Below, one piece after another: positions 28,283 to 41,421 of a DNA stretch of 64,000 nucleotides. The notes under the pieces were generated by a model. That model saw only the letters and a list, made by a program, of their open reading frames with translations, had not been told where the DNA came from and did no database searches. Both the position numbers and the translations under genes were made by a program. The stretch is from Chaenocephalus aceratus (lineage: Eukaryota; Chordata; Actinopteri; Perciformes; Channichthyidae). The stretch covers positions 26,564,980 through 26,628,979 of the forward strand of contig CM043788.1 of NCBI GenBank assembly GCA_023974075.1, in the 5' to 3' direction. The stretch's first letter is position 1; every line of letters begins with the position of its first letter.

Positions 28283-31200
28283 ATGGAGGTCCTGGCAGCT
28301 CTCAATTTGGGCGATATTGCCCAAGTGTTCTCAAAAATGGGAATGTTTCCCGTGTTTGATGTCGCTTATTACATCGTGTCCATCCTCTACCTCAAGTATG
28401 AGCCAGGTAAGTGTGTTTTACACTTTTGTCTTTGCTTTTTTCCTCCTTCAGATTATTCACTTGATTATGATGATTATGATGCATATTTGATCAAAAGGAT
28501 TTTCTATAATCTGTTCTGCTTGTTATACTGGTAGGTTATAAAGATGTAACATACTTCACACTCACCAGACCTGAACATAAACATTCATTTATTTACAACC
28601 AGCCAAAAAGTAAACATATACTTAGAATAACATATTTTATAAAATGATAATTCAATATTTTATCCCTTTTAAGTTGTATCTAAGATGTTGTAACGGTCAT
28701 ATTCGTGTGAGACATTAATGGTAGATGTAATATTGAGTTGATTTTCTGTGTATACATTGCTGCAATATCCCTATAGGGACTTTCTGCTTCCCTATATCTG
28801 TTATAGTACCCAGTCCTTATAAAGCATGACCTGTTACATAAACTCCAGCAGGAGCACTTGCTGCTCTGCCTGCTCGGTGTGAGGATATGTCTGTTGCAGC
28901 ACCAGCATGACCTCATTATTACTGAGGAAATCACCAGAGTAGATTAAACCTCTTTGCTTTGGGTAAAGCCTGATACTTTCCAAGATTTTACTTCTTTGAG
29001 CCTGAAGAGCATGACACCTGAGAGAAATGCCTTTGCATACCAAAGACTTAGGCAATAAATAGAAAATCCTGAAATAGACAGAGTCAGTGGGCCTCTGAAG
29101 CCCCTCTGCTGTACGCCTTAGGCTGCAGTTGGGTGTGAAAAAATAAGCTGTTTAACTAGCCGCCGAGCATGACCTTAGGTTTGTGTAGCTTTAAAATAAC
29201 TAACCTCACAATAAAGAAAAAGTTCACTGTGGCATGAAAGTTCAGTCATTGTCGGCTCATTTGGTCTCAGTTGACCCGAAGAAGGTGGGAACACCAAATA
29301 CATCTCAAACTCAGAACCAAGATGTCCATCAAATCTTCCAGAAACATCTTGAACAACATATTTCATGTGCGCTTTGTAACCAAATTATTACAATATCGCA
29401 CACAATTTCCTCAAAAATGTTGCTCAAGTTGCTTTCAGGGAAGAAAATCTATATATGAGCTCTTTTGAGAAAGTTATTGGATACTATCTGTTTTTTCTTC
29501 TTCAAACAGTATATGGTTCTAGCCCACATGTGTCAAACTCAAGGCCCGGGGGGCAAATCAGGCCCTTGGTGGATTTCATTTCGGCCCGCAGGATAATTTC
29601 TAATTACTATTAGATCTGGCCCGCCGGTATATTGCACGCACACCTTCACTCCATCCTGAGGGTCTCCTCAGCTCAGAGCCTGAGCCCAAACATTGCTGAA
29701 CTTGCACCCAAGATGAGATGCCAAGTATCTGGCTTGAACTAGCATCACAGAGCAGCACACTGAGTTTCAATGGATGTTTCCTTTTGCACTTTTTTTCTTG
29801 CGACAACAGGGCATGTTTGGTTTTTTCTTTGAGGGAAATAGTTTTTTTGAGCTGTTGTTGGCCTGTGGCAAAATGTAATCATAAGAAATGACTGCGGAAA
29901 AGATAGAGCCATGAGAAATTAATGCAACTGATTATTTAATGTTGTTTTTATAGGCAATCATTTAAGCTTTGTTAGTTCCAGGTTTAATATGTGCAATAAG
30001 TTCATTTCAATAAGTTTTGCAATAAACATTGAACCAGTCCGGCCCTCGACTAGTACCAATTTGTTTGTGTATTTTAGTTTGACACCCCTGTTCTAGCCTA
30101 TTCTCAATATCTCTACATCTTTGATTTGCTTCCTTTTGGGGTCGCTTGTTACTATAAGGGTGAAATAAATAGATTGTATAAAATGTTTGAAATGAACCAT
30201 TCCATTCCATTCCATGTTACTTGTTAGACGCTTTTTATCCAAAGCGACTTACATACTCAATACTGTGGACAATCCCTACAGGAGCAATTTTGGGGTGAAG
30301 TGTCTTGCCCAGGGACACAACGACATGCGGACTGCAGTGGGGTTTGACCCTGTGCCCCCCTGATCCGAACACCAACCCACCACACGCCGCCCCCATTAAT
30401 CTCGTTTGGAGATGTCTCTTGACTCAGCATTGATTGAGTCTTCAGACTTAACGTTTGAAACGTTTTAAATAAAAAAAGGAAATCTTCTGGTTTGAAGTTG
30501 GAAAGAAGTGATCTCATTAGTCTTCTGTGGCCTCTCTTATCCACCGAAAGCTATTCCCTCGAGGCTACATTAGCCACTAAAAGCATAACACACATGAACA
30601 TACAATGGTCGATTGCAGCGGTCAATGTAGGCACCAGGTTTTCATATGGAAGAAGAATGGAGTAAAAAGGATGATAACTCTGGTTCTACATTTGTTGTTG
30701 TTTTTAAACTGTTCATGAGTCAAACAGTGTTTTAAAAGTGCAATGCTTGATGAGATGAGTCATCTTTAACAATTACAACTGCTGTAATTTTCTTATTTGA
30801 AAGAACACATGCAAAAAGTTGTGCATAAACAAAGTTATGTGCATATATATAAAGTTATTACTGTCCTCAAGTTTAATAGTGTCAAAAAGCACATGTGATT
30901 CTGTAGCACATATCTCTCATAGAAGAGGTAAAGAAGAATGGCTTACTTTATCGTTAAAATATATGATATCTTTTGTAGCAAATGAAAAGCAGGGTCAAGC
31001 ATTCTGAGAGAGTTAATTGATATAATCAGCATTTGTAATTAGAGTTCAAATCCACCCACCAGAGCTCAGGGCAGCCGTAACACGTGGCTAACAAATGACT
31101 TCATGGCTTTACTTCACATCTCATTTTACAGTCAAATGCATCCTGGTGCCAACATTTGCCAGATCTTTTTCTGTTCACCCGTCCCTACATGTAGTTGAGT

Positions 31201-34200
31201 GTAGAGTCCTAGTTCACAGTACATGTTAGAAGAAGAAGAGCACATGAATGAGTTGGGGGGGTCAATATCAGGGGGGGGGGAGACAAGTGTTGGGGGGTCA
31301 GAGGTTAAGGCCTGACAGTTGCAAGGCAAGAGAAGCAGTTGAGCAGAATATATTTATAGTGTGGCATTTCTCAGGATCAGATTGCTTTCAAACTGTGCCA
31401 GTCTCACTCCGACACCCACACCCACCTGTTGTGGGAGATTTGTGCAGTGAAGCAGCCGCACAAATTCACATCTCTATTTCTCATTTACTAAACTCTCTTA
31501 ACAGAGTTAACACCCAGAAGTTTCTACCCACATGGAAACATACACACAGTTGGAATCACTTCTTACTTATCTTAGGTGATCATGGTAAGGTTTAGACTGT
31601 ATACATCATTAAAAGAGTTTACCTTATTGTGTTTCATCTTCTACATTAGTTGTTTTATATCAGGACACCTCAGGAGAAGAAAAGTAAATGAGTAAATGTA
31701 TTCAAAAACAGCTCTAAAGTAGATATCTGGGATACTTGTACATCACATTAGTATTAACACTTAATGCCTTGTACGTTATACTCCCATTCCGCATTTCATT
31801 TTGTTCTTTTCACTCATTTCTAGATTTGGTTGACACTTGTTATTGCTCATTACTTTTCAGATTAAGACCCATTATCTTAATAGATTGGTTTACATTAACA
31901 TCTTTGCCAAAGTTAGCAACAGTTTAGCATACCTTGCATACTGATTTAGAGATAGGGTCAAACTGTTGACTGCAGCTATTATTTAAGTGTTTTGATAATT
32001 GCATTTGTAATGGTTACCTGCTAGCCAATTAGGCACAAACAACATGTCCAAATCCAGCAATTTTATTTATATAGCTCATTATCACAAATGTCACTCAAGG
32101 TGCATTACAATCTGTTTTAAGACTAGAGCCTTGATTTAAATAAAGAAAAACTCCATAAAAAATGTGGGAGAAGAATGGAAGAAAACTGAGAAAGAGAGAC
32201 TGAGGGAGGGATTTCTCAACAGGTAGAAAAGCATTCAGTAGATGTTGTGTGTAGAGACCAACATAATAAAAGTACAGTATGGATGACAAAGACTAAAGAA
32301 AGGCACAGACAAACATATTATTCAAGAGTCAGTGGTTTACAGGGTTATCATATTATTGGCTTTAAATATTTTTGCAAGACTGAGACCCCCAACCTGTTGG
32401 AAAGATCATAGTAACAGGGACAAGGCCTGACAATATATCAAAAGAAACAAGAATGAAAAAACTTGGATTCATTAAGTTTGGACACTCTGATGTCACAATA
32501 TGAAAAGGTTAAAGATTAAGGGTTAGTTTGGTTACGGTTTCAAAAACAAAATAGGAGTGTGTTTATTGTTACTGATTAATAAGAGAAAAAGGAAGTGCAC
32601 AGTGTGGGCTTTTAATTTGATCTGTCTGTTCTGTTTTTTGAAAGACTCTGTCATCTGTTGAGTTGTTTAACTGACAACTCATAAATGACTGGAGAAGTCC
32701 CGAGTCAATATTAGGTTATGATAAATAAAGAGTGGATTATCAGGGCGTGCACTGAAGTAGTGGATTGGGCGTGTACATAAACACATGAGGTATCCTCTGA
32801 TAATGACTGTAAGGGTCTTTACTAACAGTTCTTGAAATTACCTTTAATGACACTGATGACTTACTTTAAAATAACAAAGATTTAAGCTAGTAAAAAAATC
32901 TTAAGCCCCAAAGTCAAACATTATGAAATTATACATCAACCATGTTTGAAACTTTTTCCCCACTAGCTAACCTGTTTATTTCTTCATACTCTTTTGGGGG
33001 ATTTTGTTCACTATAATTAATCCTTTAACAAGTTGACATCTTATATTAATTAAAATACATATTACTACTACTACTACCACTACTACAGACATATCAAACA
33101 CTAAGTGCATTAATGCCCTCAACCTTACTCATACGCACACTGACAGACCCTCTCAACCACAAACTGTGATATTTAAATTCTCTGTGTTGCAGGCTCGGTG
33201 GAGGTTTCTCGCAGAAGTCCCGTGGCCTCCTGGCTCTGTGCCATGCTCTACTGCTTTGGAAGTTACATCCTGGCAGACATCTTGCTTGGAAGCAGCCCCA
33301 TCGACTATTTCCAACACAACAGCCACATCCTGCTGGCCTCAGCTGTCTGGTGAGAAATCCTCGAAACAACGTGACCTTTGACAGGGGAAGAGCTTTCGGC
33401 TTTTTCCTTTTAAGACTGTATTCCCGACACTGCTTATAAGTGATTCCCAGTCCAAATTCTGAATTTATTTTCCTGCTTATTACAGGGAAAGTAACTTAGT
33501 GACATCTTTAAAGGAAATATTCAGCCAAATCACAAATAATCATTCCAAGAAACTAAGAAACAATGCCCCAGTCACTCTGGATAGCAGTTTCTAACACCTT
33601 CTTGGTGCCACACATAAGACAATGATATGCATAACTTCTGCATTAAAAAACAGTAAACAGGAAAATAAAATACAAAAAAAGGAATTAAAAACATGTAACA
33701 TTTAAGAAGTGGATTTTCTCAAAACCCTGGAAAACTAAACGTATCTCTATTCCCAGAAACTACTTGTGCTAAATGGGAAAGTAGTTTTTGTAAGTTATTT
33801 GGATACTGTTAACATTTAATTCAAACCTAACCATCAGAGCTGAATTACAAACCCTCCCTCTAATGTCTTGTTCTCCACCATGTTCTCAGGTACCTCGTCT
33901 TTTACTGCCCACTGAACCTCTTCTATAAATGCGTGGCGTTCCTGCCCGTCAAACTGGTGTTGGTCGCCCTGAAGGAAGTCGTCCGCACTCGTAAGATCGC
34001 AGCCGGCGTTCACCACGCCCATCATGCCTACCACCACGGCTTGTTCATCATGGTCATCGTTGGATACGTCAAAGGTTAGTTTCATGTGGGATTTCAAACT
34101 GATGGGTGTTACAAACGTACTACTTATAGTATTCAGTATGACAGTATGTATGGCACAACATGTGGTCATGTTTGAAATGGGTTGACAACAAAATGTGTTG

Positions 34201-36834
34201 TTTTCTCCATAGCTTAATGAAAGACTGCAAATTGATATAATATGATTACAAAAATCATAGTTTCTGAAGGAATGTGGTGGTGCAGATTTCCCAATTTTTT
34301 AAGGAACATTATGGACTTAGTGAATGTATTCACACATTTGGCTTATTTTTGTGTGGACATTAGCACGTTACCATGAAGAAAAAAGGACTGTAACCAACAA
34401 TTATTCTATACATAGATTAATCTGTCGACTATTTCCTTAATCAGTCGGTTAATTGCCAAGACACAGATATATCAGACACAGATATTAGGTTTACAAAGCA
34501 TAAAGCAGCAAATCTTCTAATCGAAATTTCTTTTTTTTGTATTATCAGAATGGTTGTGTTGGATTATCTTTTCTGTTGATCCACAAAGTGTCTAATTAAA
34601 TAATTTTTTAATCTTTGGAATACATTCTGTTGAACTGCTTGGTGAGCTTTCAGTCTGTCCTCCTCACTCTGACAGCAGCTCTCTGTGTTGACAGCTGCCC
34701 TCAAAGGGCCTCCACATTTAAACATGAGTGAACGTCACACATGTACATGCCAGTGTACACATTTGCTGTTCATTCATGATCTGTGCGTTTACAAGTCCTC
34801 AAGTAACCTGATAACTGAAAGACACCAGCTTAGGAGGATATAATCATTACTTTGTAGCAGCTCAATTGAAAAGAAAGATACTCTACTATGATGTAATGTG
34901 TAAAGTTGAATTCACTATAGCTTAGTGTGATGTCCCTTAAAACCTGACTAAAATTCCTGTACATTTTAGCTGATGTCGATTCAGATTTGCTGGAATAAAG
35001 AAAGTGCAGAGATCGAAAATATCTAAAATAATAAGAAAACATTATAATGTTTAACAAGCCCAGTATTTAACCATAGAAACTGTGAAAATGTTTGTAGCAA
35101 TGATTCATATGTATATAGAATACTATAAAGTGTATAAGATAGATGGATAGATAAATACCTATCTATCTTATAAGTTACATCAGATTTCTCTTTTGCAGGC
35201 TTTAACCAAATGTTTCCCAAATGCCTTTACTGTGAAACCATCCAATAGTGGAGAGATTTCCTTAGAAATACATATAAAGGGCTGTGCTGGCTTGGTCTCT
35301 GCTACAATAGTGAGGCCCTGCAGGCGTCCATGTTGAAAATGGGGGCAGAAAGCTGAATGCAGAGAAACGCAGTTACACGAGACAGTAACAGGCTTTTTTG
35401 TCCTCATTTTTTCAACGTCTATTTTTATCTTCGCAGGGTCTGGAGTGGCTCTCATTTCCAATTTTGAGCAGCTGCTGCGTGGTGTGTGGAGGCCCGACAC
35501 CAATGAGATCCTCAACATGTCATTGTAAGTCTGAGTGTCCTTCTGAAGGAGTAAAAACACTCATCTCTGCCTCCTCGAGCATTGCAGGGGTATGAAACCA
35601 ATTCTCAACTTAAAGGGCAAAACTACAACGTAAAAGTTGTGTGACTGAATTGGACATCAAATATTGTCAGACTAGTTGAGAAATAGCAGGTTTGTTGATG
35701 CCACTATGTGTAAAAACTTAAATTTTCTTTGGTGCCCCCTAGTGGTTGTAAAAACAACAACATTTTTAACAGACTGCAATGCACCCAACATAAACAATGT
35801 TGGATGAAAATCTCTTATCCCCATCAACCTACAGAGGAACGCTACAGCCTCAATCATACATTACCTTGCAATTCAAATAAAACTGCTAGTAATTAAAATC
35901 TATTAAATAAAGGATTTCTCATTCTGATTACTATTTCTACCTCTGATATCTAATCATATCCTTGACTAGTTTTTCTTTTTATCCCTGCTGCATTCTGCAT
36001 GTTTTACTCACAATTGTGTCTTTTGTCTCTGCAGCCCGACCAAGGCCAGTCTGTACGGAGCGATCCTCTTCACCCTGCAGGAGTCTAACTGGCTGCCAGT
36101 GGCCAAGAGCACCCTCATCCTCATCTTCACTCTGTTCATGGCCACAAGCAAGGTAAGATCAGCTAAGTGTTGACAATGTTGCATTTATTATTCAGCCTGA
36201 AACTGTGTTGCCTAACAGAGGATGTGTGTATTCCAGTGTGACTTGAGCAGGATCAAAAACATACCACTCTCACTTGTTTGTCATGTGCACGATTAGTTTA
36301 GTTTAGGGAAGAAAAACATTGGTTTTATGTAGCCAGAGAAAAAGAAAAATGTTTCTCTCAGTAAAATATTTTCTGTCATATGAGTAGGTATTTAAACTTA
36401 GAGTTAAATAGTAATGAGTAAGAACATTTCAGCAATTAACCTCTACAAGCCCCAGATTGGGCTCTCGGATGAAACACATTAAGTTTAAAAATTGAGATAA
36501 CCCAGCAGACATTTTTACCACAGTTTTCACAGGCTGAGTGGTACTCCATAAACTGATCTTAATATTACAAATAAATTCAGTTACCGCAAAATCAGGAAAA
36601 TCTCTCATAACCAACACCCTCTTCCCTCAGGTGGTGATGACCGCCCGTCATTCTCACGGCTCGCCCTTCGCCCTCATTGAGTCCTGGGTTTGCCACCTGC
36701 TGTTCGGCTCCCCTCTGGGTGGATCTGAGGAAGACCACCACCACGCTCCCGCCGCTGCCCCATCTTCACCTCTCAAAACCAAGGAGGAGCTGAGCGAAGG
36801 TGCCCGCAAGAGGAAGGCCAAGAAAGCCGAGTAG
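28283..36834 (+). CDS. tmem38a: Trimeric intracellular cation channel type A (TRIC-A)
   Basis: Six coding exons: 28283-28406, 33193-33349, 33890-34074, 35437-35524, 36035-36152 and 36631-36834, for 291 residues (human 299). Exon 1 reads [20 protein letters not shown]. Exon 2 gives [20 protein letters not shown] and [15 protein letters not shown]. Exon 3 gives [20 protein letters not shown] followed by [20 protein letters not shown]. The KEVxRxRKI stretch on the central helix is the lipid-binding and gating region of TRIC channels. Exons 4-6 complete the bundle ([27 protein letters not shown]). The tail is histidine-rich and then lysine-rich ([16 protein letters not shown]), ending in a KKxx-like ER retrieval signal. 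TRIC-A is a K+ channel of the sarcoplasmic/endoplasmic reticulum that balances charge during Ca2+ release. Type A, not B (tmem38b), is supported by the neighbours and the tail. Confidence 0.96.
29525..30090. mobile_element. hAT-type non-autonomous element E in tmem38a intron 1
   Basis: Ends CACATGTGTCAAACTCAAGG at 29525 and, in reverse complement, CAGGGGTGTCAAACTAAAAT from 30090. The 8-bp duplication TTCTAGCC is perfect (29517-29524 and 30091-30098). The 'GTGTCAAACTCAAGGCCCG' end is a well-known vertebrate hAT (Charlie-like) terminus. A GC-rich 5' part (GGCCCGCAGG, CTGGCCCGCCGG) gives way to an AT-rich interior. No transposase domain was recognised. Confidence 0.85.
30196..30400. repeat. Teleost SINE-like repeat (TTTATCCAAAGCGACTTACA core)
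   Basis: Contains CTTTTTATCCAAAGCGACTT followed by the usual companion motifs GTGTCTTGCCCAGGGACAC and a 'GGGGTTTGACCCTG'-type end. This combination is very common in teleost genomes. It sits in tmem38a intron 1. The class name is uncertain. Confidence 0.55.
30401..32044. other. tmem38a intron 1, middle part (no gene seen)
   Basis: AT-rich intronic DNA without recognisable coding stretches. Short G tracts occur at 31255-31282. Confidence 0.45.
32045..32270. repeat. Teleost interspersed repeat, non-LTR 3'-end type
   Basis: Starts with the common 'CAATTTTATTTATATAGCTC' module, then TCAAGGTGCATTACAATCTG. It continues with a purine-rich part (GAAAAACTCCATAAAAAATG, GGGAGAAGAATGGAAGAAAA). I know this order of modules from dispersed repeats in many fish genomes. 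It is in reverse orientation relative to the usual polyadenylated end. Boundaries are approximate. Confidence 0.55.
33058..33087. repeat. Short (ACT)n microsatellite
   Basis: About nine imperfect ACT units, roughly 100 bases upstream of tmem38a exon 2. Confidence 0.7.
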
Positions 36835-37328
36835 GACGCTGAGCTGAAAACTGCATCATGGCCTCCACATGATGGACCTCCCATTCCTTTCTAGGGAAAG
36901 GGGCAGTTTGACGTTCAACCAAATGAGACCCTTTCTATTAGAGCAAAATGGTGCTTTTTTCGGTGCATTAACACAGAACAAGGACTCTGTAAATACAACG
37001 GCAAATGTTTCAAACTAAACCCAACCAGGACCTTTTAAACCTATTTATGAATGTGTTTGTGAACATCTGCATCTGTGCTCAACACTGTGTGGTGACCCGC
37101 GTTCAGCAGCTGTGTGTTTGTTTAGGGTGGCCTATGATCCACATTAGTGGCTGTGTGACCGGGTGTCAGGGAAGCCCACCAAACCTTACTACTGTTCAGA
37201 AAGAAATTGAAAAATCTGAAAAATCAAGAAGAATCTGACTCTCAATAAGAAATAAAAATGTGAAAAAGCATTAAGGGCCAGAACATCGCTGCTTTATACA
37301 TTAACATGAGGACAACATCAATTCTTTA

Positions 37329-37334
37329 AATAAA
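37329..37334 (+). terminator. Candidate tmem38a polyadenylation signal
   Basis: AATAAA about 495 bases after the tmem38a stop codon. A second hexamer lies near 37250. The region between is AT-rich and non-coding, which fits a 3' UTR. Confidence 0.5.
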
Positions 37335-38265
37335 TATCTTAAGAAACATTGTGTCTCTTTGGTTTTAATTTACTTTTCTCATTAACATTTTTTCCCTTGT
37401 TGACTTTTCAGAAGTGATAAATGGTCATAACTGAGGTCTGAGTTGAAAATGTTCAGGGATACTGTCTTCATATTCGTTAATAACTTGTTCATGGTGTGTG
37501 GACACCAGGGCAGACCTTTAATAATTTACATTACTTGTTTTTTGCATTTAAAAACAATTGTTCAAAGGTGAATAGCACCTTTTCCTTGCTGCCACTCAGC
37601 CATCTGACTTCTGACTTCCGAGTATTTATTGCATAGCTCTTTTAGCTGTAAGAATAAGGAGACAAAACTCCATTAAGGAAGAGTTAATAAGACATAAGCT
37701 GGTCCACGACTCATTGGGGAACCAGGTGTATGTGTGTCTTCATAAACTATCTTTTATGTAACTCAAAGGCTGTGGGGAGTTGACAGGAAAGCTCTGAGGT
37801 CGACCTGAGGTCACGTCCTGAGAAACTAGTACGCACCCTGCTGTGCTGACAAACTTTTGTAGCACATGCAATAAAACATCCCTAATGAAGTTTGCAGGAG
37901 GTTGTTAGACTCCAACTTTGACCCTCACATTCCTCACAGCAGCAGAGAAGAGCAGGGAGGTAGATTGTTGCATCTTAAGTACCCTTAAGTATGAGACGGA
38001 TCTTTATTCATACCAACGCACGAACAAACTGTATACTCTCTTTAGAAGATGAGTCATTAAGAACTGAAACAGCTCAAGAAAATGACCCACTACACTATAG
38101 CTAAAATCATAGTTAATAAAAAAGGACAGCATTAAGAGCATTTAACACCATTTTACAGCTCACAGTTTAAAAGCATTTATACAATAGCTTGAAACAGTTG
38201 TTTGTATCTTAGATTAAAAGGATTCAGTTATAAAAAGTAGTTGGCAGTGCTCTCTTCAGCACCAT

Positions 38266-39336
38266 GGCTGCAGTCGGATAGTTTAAAAATCAGCTCCTAA
38301 GTTCTAACCCTATCGTCTATTCCTTGACCTCTGAGTGAAACGTCACGGGGTTAAGGGATAGTGGATAGGAGAATTAAAAAGGACTTAGGAGAAGAGACTG
38401 CGGTACTTTAGAGAATCCGAATGCACTTTCACTATCCGACGTGTTTATGATGCGCCAGCGGACGTCATTGTGTGCGTCTGCTGCTGTGGGGAAACTATGG
38501 AAACCACAGTTTTCTATACAGCGGACTACAACATGGATGTTTAATAAGAATGAGGGACTACTGTAAACTCATCTAGAGACTCTGCACCGTGCTCTGATGC
38601 TGTTGCTTATGCTTTATGAACGTGGACAACATAGAAACATATTCTTCATGACCAAAGTTGGAATTTAAATAAAAAAGGAAAGTGAAACTTCTGCTCGTCA
38701 CCCTCTCCCTCCGGTCCACATTAATACCAATGATCCCAATACGTATGATTGTATGAACTAAAGATCTTAAAATCAATAGCCTACAGATGTATTTATTATA
38801 AACGTTAGTCCTTAACATCTATCACTGTGTATATCACCATTCAAACATCTTTTAAAAGTTGAACAAACTCCACACAGCTCAGTAAAGACTGAAATGTTGA
38901 CTTTATTTGATCATTTCAGTAAAAACGAACGTTCATATTTCTCTCTTTGATTATAATACTGATGAACGTTCAAAACAAAGCACTTTGGCAACTTACCACC
39001 TATGTTTTAAAAAGCTTAATAAGCACCGTAACTTTCATGATATAATTTCTCCGTCATAATCGTTTTTTTCTGTGAACGGCCGACTGTTGAGTGACGGCAA
39101 ATGCTGCGGCTGCAAGGCATTGTGGGGCAGCATTTTCTCCTCTCCTGTCAGTAGGGAGGTCCAGTGGTTCCTAAGCTAAAGGAGGTTATAAAGGAAGTTT
39201 GAAACCTCCTTTCCTTTCATTCTCATCATTCTAGAGAATTCGAACGGCACTTATCATGGCTGCCACTGAGGGACTTCCGGGTCATTTCACTCCTTTAGGA
39301 AGGTTCCTAAGCTAAATGGACTATTCGACTTCAGCC
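38266..39336. mobile_element. Putative TIR DNA transposon or MITE of uncertain superfamily
   Basis: The left end GGCTGCAGTCGGATAGTTTA (38266) and the reverse complement of the right end (GGCTGAAGTCGAATAGTCCA from 39336) match over about 16 bases. Each is followed by a related CTTAGGA/TCCTAAG module. No clear target duplication was found. The general look fits Harbinger/ISL2EU-like elements, but that assignment is weak. No transposase domain was recognised in the interior. Confidence 0.5.
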
Positions 39337-39747
39337 CAGGTCTTTGTTCCAAACTATTCAACAATTGAGACTCCCCAGATTTAGCATTGCGCTCAAATAG
39401 CTACACCTAGCATCGATGCACAACTAGAGAAACAATCTTGTGATGTGAAACATTTTTTGTTCCACATCTTCTTCTTTGTCAAGATGTGGCACCTACATTA
39501 CCCACAATTCACCATGAGTTCAGTTGGACACTGGTGTGTTATGCTTGTAGCAGCTAACGTGGCCTCTATCGGCTAGCGTCAAGCTAAACTGAGGAGTGTG
39601 CTACAGAGGGCTGGTAAGTTCACTTACTTCGAATCCACAATTTGTTTAAATTGTAAATGTTGTAGTCTGCAGACCCAACTAACACAGACTCAGTTGACTT
39701 CACTTGAGGCAATGTATTAGATTTTGCATGCTGCCCTGTGGATCCAC

Positions 39748-41035
39748 AAGGCAAGGCAATTTTATTTATATAGCACTTTTTCAACACAAGGCAATTCAAA
39801 GTGCTTTACAAAAAATGAAAGACATTAAGAAAATGGCATTTAAAATCAGTCATTAAAAAGAAAAGCTAATAAAAGAAACATTAAAAGAAAAAATACATGG
39901 ATAAAAGTTACAGTGCAGTCTAAGATGTGAATAGTTCAATTAAAAGCAGCGACAAAAAGAAAAGTCTTCAGCCTGGATTTAAAAGTAGTCAGAGTTGCAG
40001 CGGACCTGCAGGTTTCTGGGAGTTTGTTCCAGATATTTGGAGCATAATAACTGAACACTGCTTCTCCATGTTTAGTTCTGACTCTGGGGACAGAAAGCTG
40101 ACCAGTCCCTGAAGACCTGAGAGATCTGGATGGTTCATAATTTAGCAGGAGGTCAGAAATGTATTTTGGGCCTAAACCATTCAAAGCTTTATAAACCAGC
40201 AGCAGTATTTTGAAATCTATTCTTTGACACACAGGAAGCCAGTGTAAAGACTTCAGAACAGGAGTGATGTGATCCACTTTCTTAGTGTTAGTGAGGACTC
40301 GAGCAGCGGCGTTCTGAATCAGCTGCAGCTTTCTAATAGATTTTTTAGTGATACCTGTGAAGACACCATTGCAGTAGTCCAGTCTACTGAAGATAAAAGC
40401 ATGGACACGTTTTTCCAAATCCTGCTGTGACATTAGTCTTTTAATCCTAGATATGTTCTTTAGGTGATAGTAAGCTGATTTAGTAACTGTTTTAATGTGA
40501 CTGTTGAAACTCAGGTCAGAGTCCTTGACTACACCTAGATTTCTGGCTTTATCTGTTGTTTTGAACATTGCAGACTGAAGCTCAGCGCTAACTTTTAAAC
40601 GTTCTGCCTTGGCTCCAAAAACCATTACCTCAGTTTTATCTTTGTTTAATTGGAGAAAGTTCTGACACATCCAGTCATTGATTTGTTCAATGCACTTACT
40701 CAGTGTTTGAATTGGAGCATAGTCTCCTGGTGAAATGGTTACGTAAATTTGTGTGTCATCTGCATAGCTATGGTAACTTATTTTGTTGTTTTTCATAATC
40801 TGAGCCAGTGGTAGCATGTAGATGTTAAAGAGAAGAGGCCCCAAGATGGAGCCTTGAGGTACTCCACATGTCATATTTGTCAACTCAGATGTGTATTTAC
40901 CTATACAAACAAATTTGTTTCTGTCCTTTAAGTAGGATTCAAACCAATTTAGAACTGTTTCCAAAAGTCCCACCCAGTTTTCCAGTCGGTCTAGTAATAT
41001 GTTGTGGTCAACAGTGTCAAACGCAACACTGAGGG
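39748..41035 (-). mobile_element. 5'-truncated L2-type LINE with reverse-transcriptase domain
   Basis: Minus-strand open frame 41045-39936 (369 codons) covers the C-terminal two thirds of an L2-clade reverse transcriptase. It contains the block FDTVDHNILLDRL and the block CGVPQGSILGPLLFNIYMLP at residues 60-79. The catalytic YADD box is at residues 94-97, followed by LQLNKDKTEVM and the thumb and C-terminal region ending SRLKTFLFVAAFN. The 5' end (endonuclease and start of the RT) is missing; the frame before FDTVDH is flanking DNA. The 3' tail ends in a GGCAA/TTGCC repeat next to 39750. The open frame across 360 codons suggests a young insertion. Confidence 0.92.
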
Positions 41036-41421
41036 GGTTATACAACTTACTTTATGCAGCAGTGCTACCCAAGACCTGTAAACATACCTGTGTAATTTAG
41101 TTTAAAGGCATTCTGTGCAGCCAAATACTGTTCCAATAAGAACTTTGTTTTATATTGCATCAGCAATACAACATTTATAAAGGTATGATAAATGCCAGGC
41201 TGAATGTTGGGGGAAATTTAGATAATAATTTTCCTTTGAATAACCTGGGAAACGAAGAAATAAGTGGGGTATTGTTTTAAAAAATAATAATCATAGAGCT
41301 TTGAGTTGGACTCTACTGATAAATAATGTGTGTTACTTTCAGACAGTGTGGAACAAGATGAATACTCAAATACTTTTAGGGGTGTTTTTACATACTAAAA
41401 CTGTTTTTTTTAATTAGGAAT

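Noticed and set aside
30007..30544. Short minus-strand frames in tmem38a intron 1
   Set aside because: They lie over the end of hAT element E and the SINE-like repeat, with no conserved protein content.
38573..38818. 81-codon minus-strand open frame inside the putative TIR element
   Set aside because: I see no transposase or other motif, and the length is compatible with chance.
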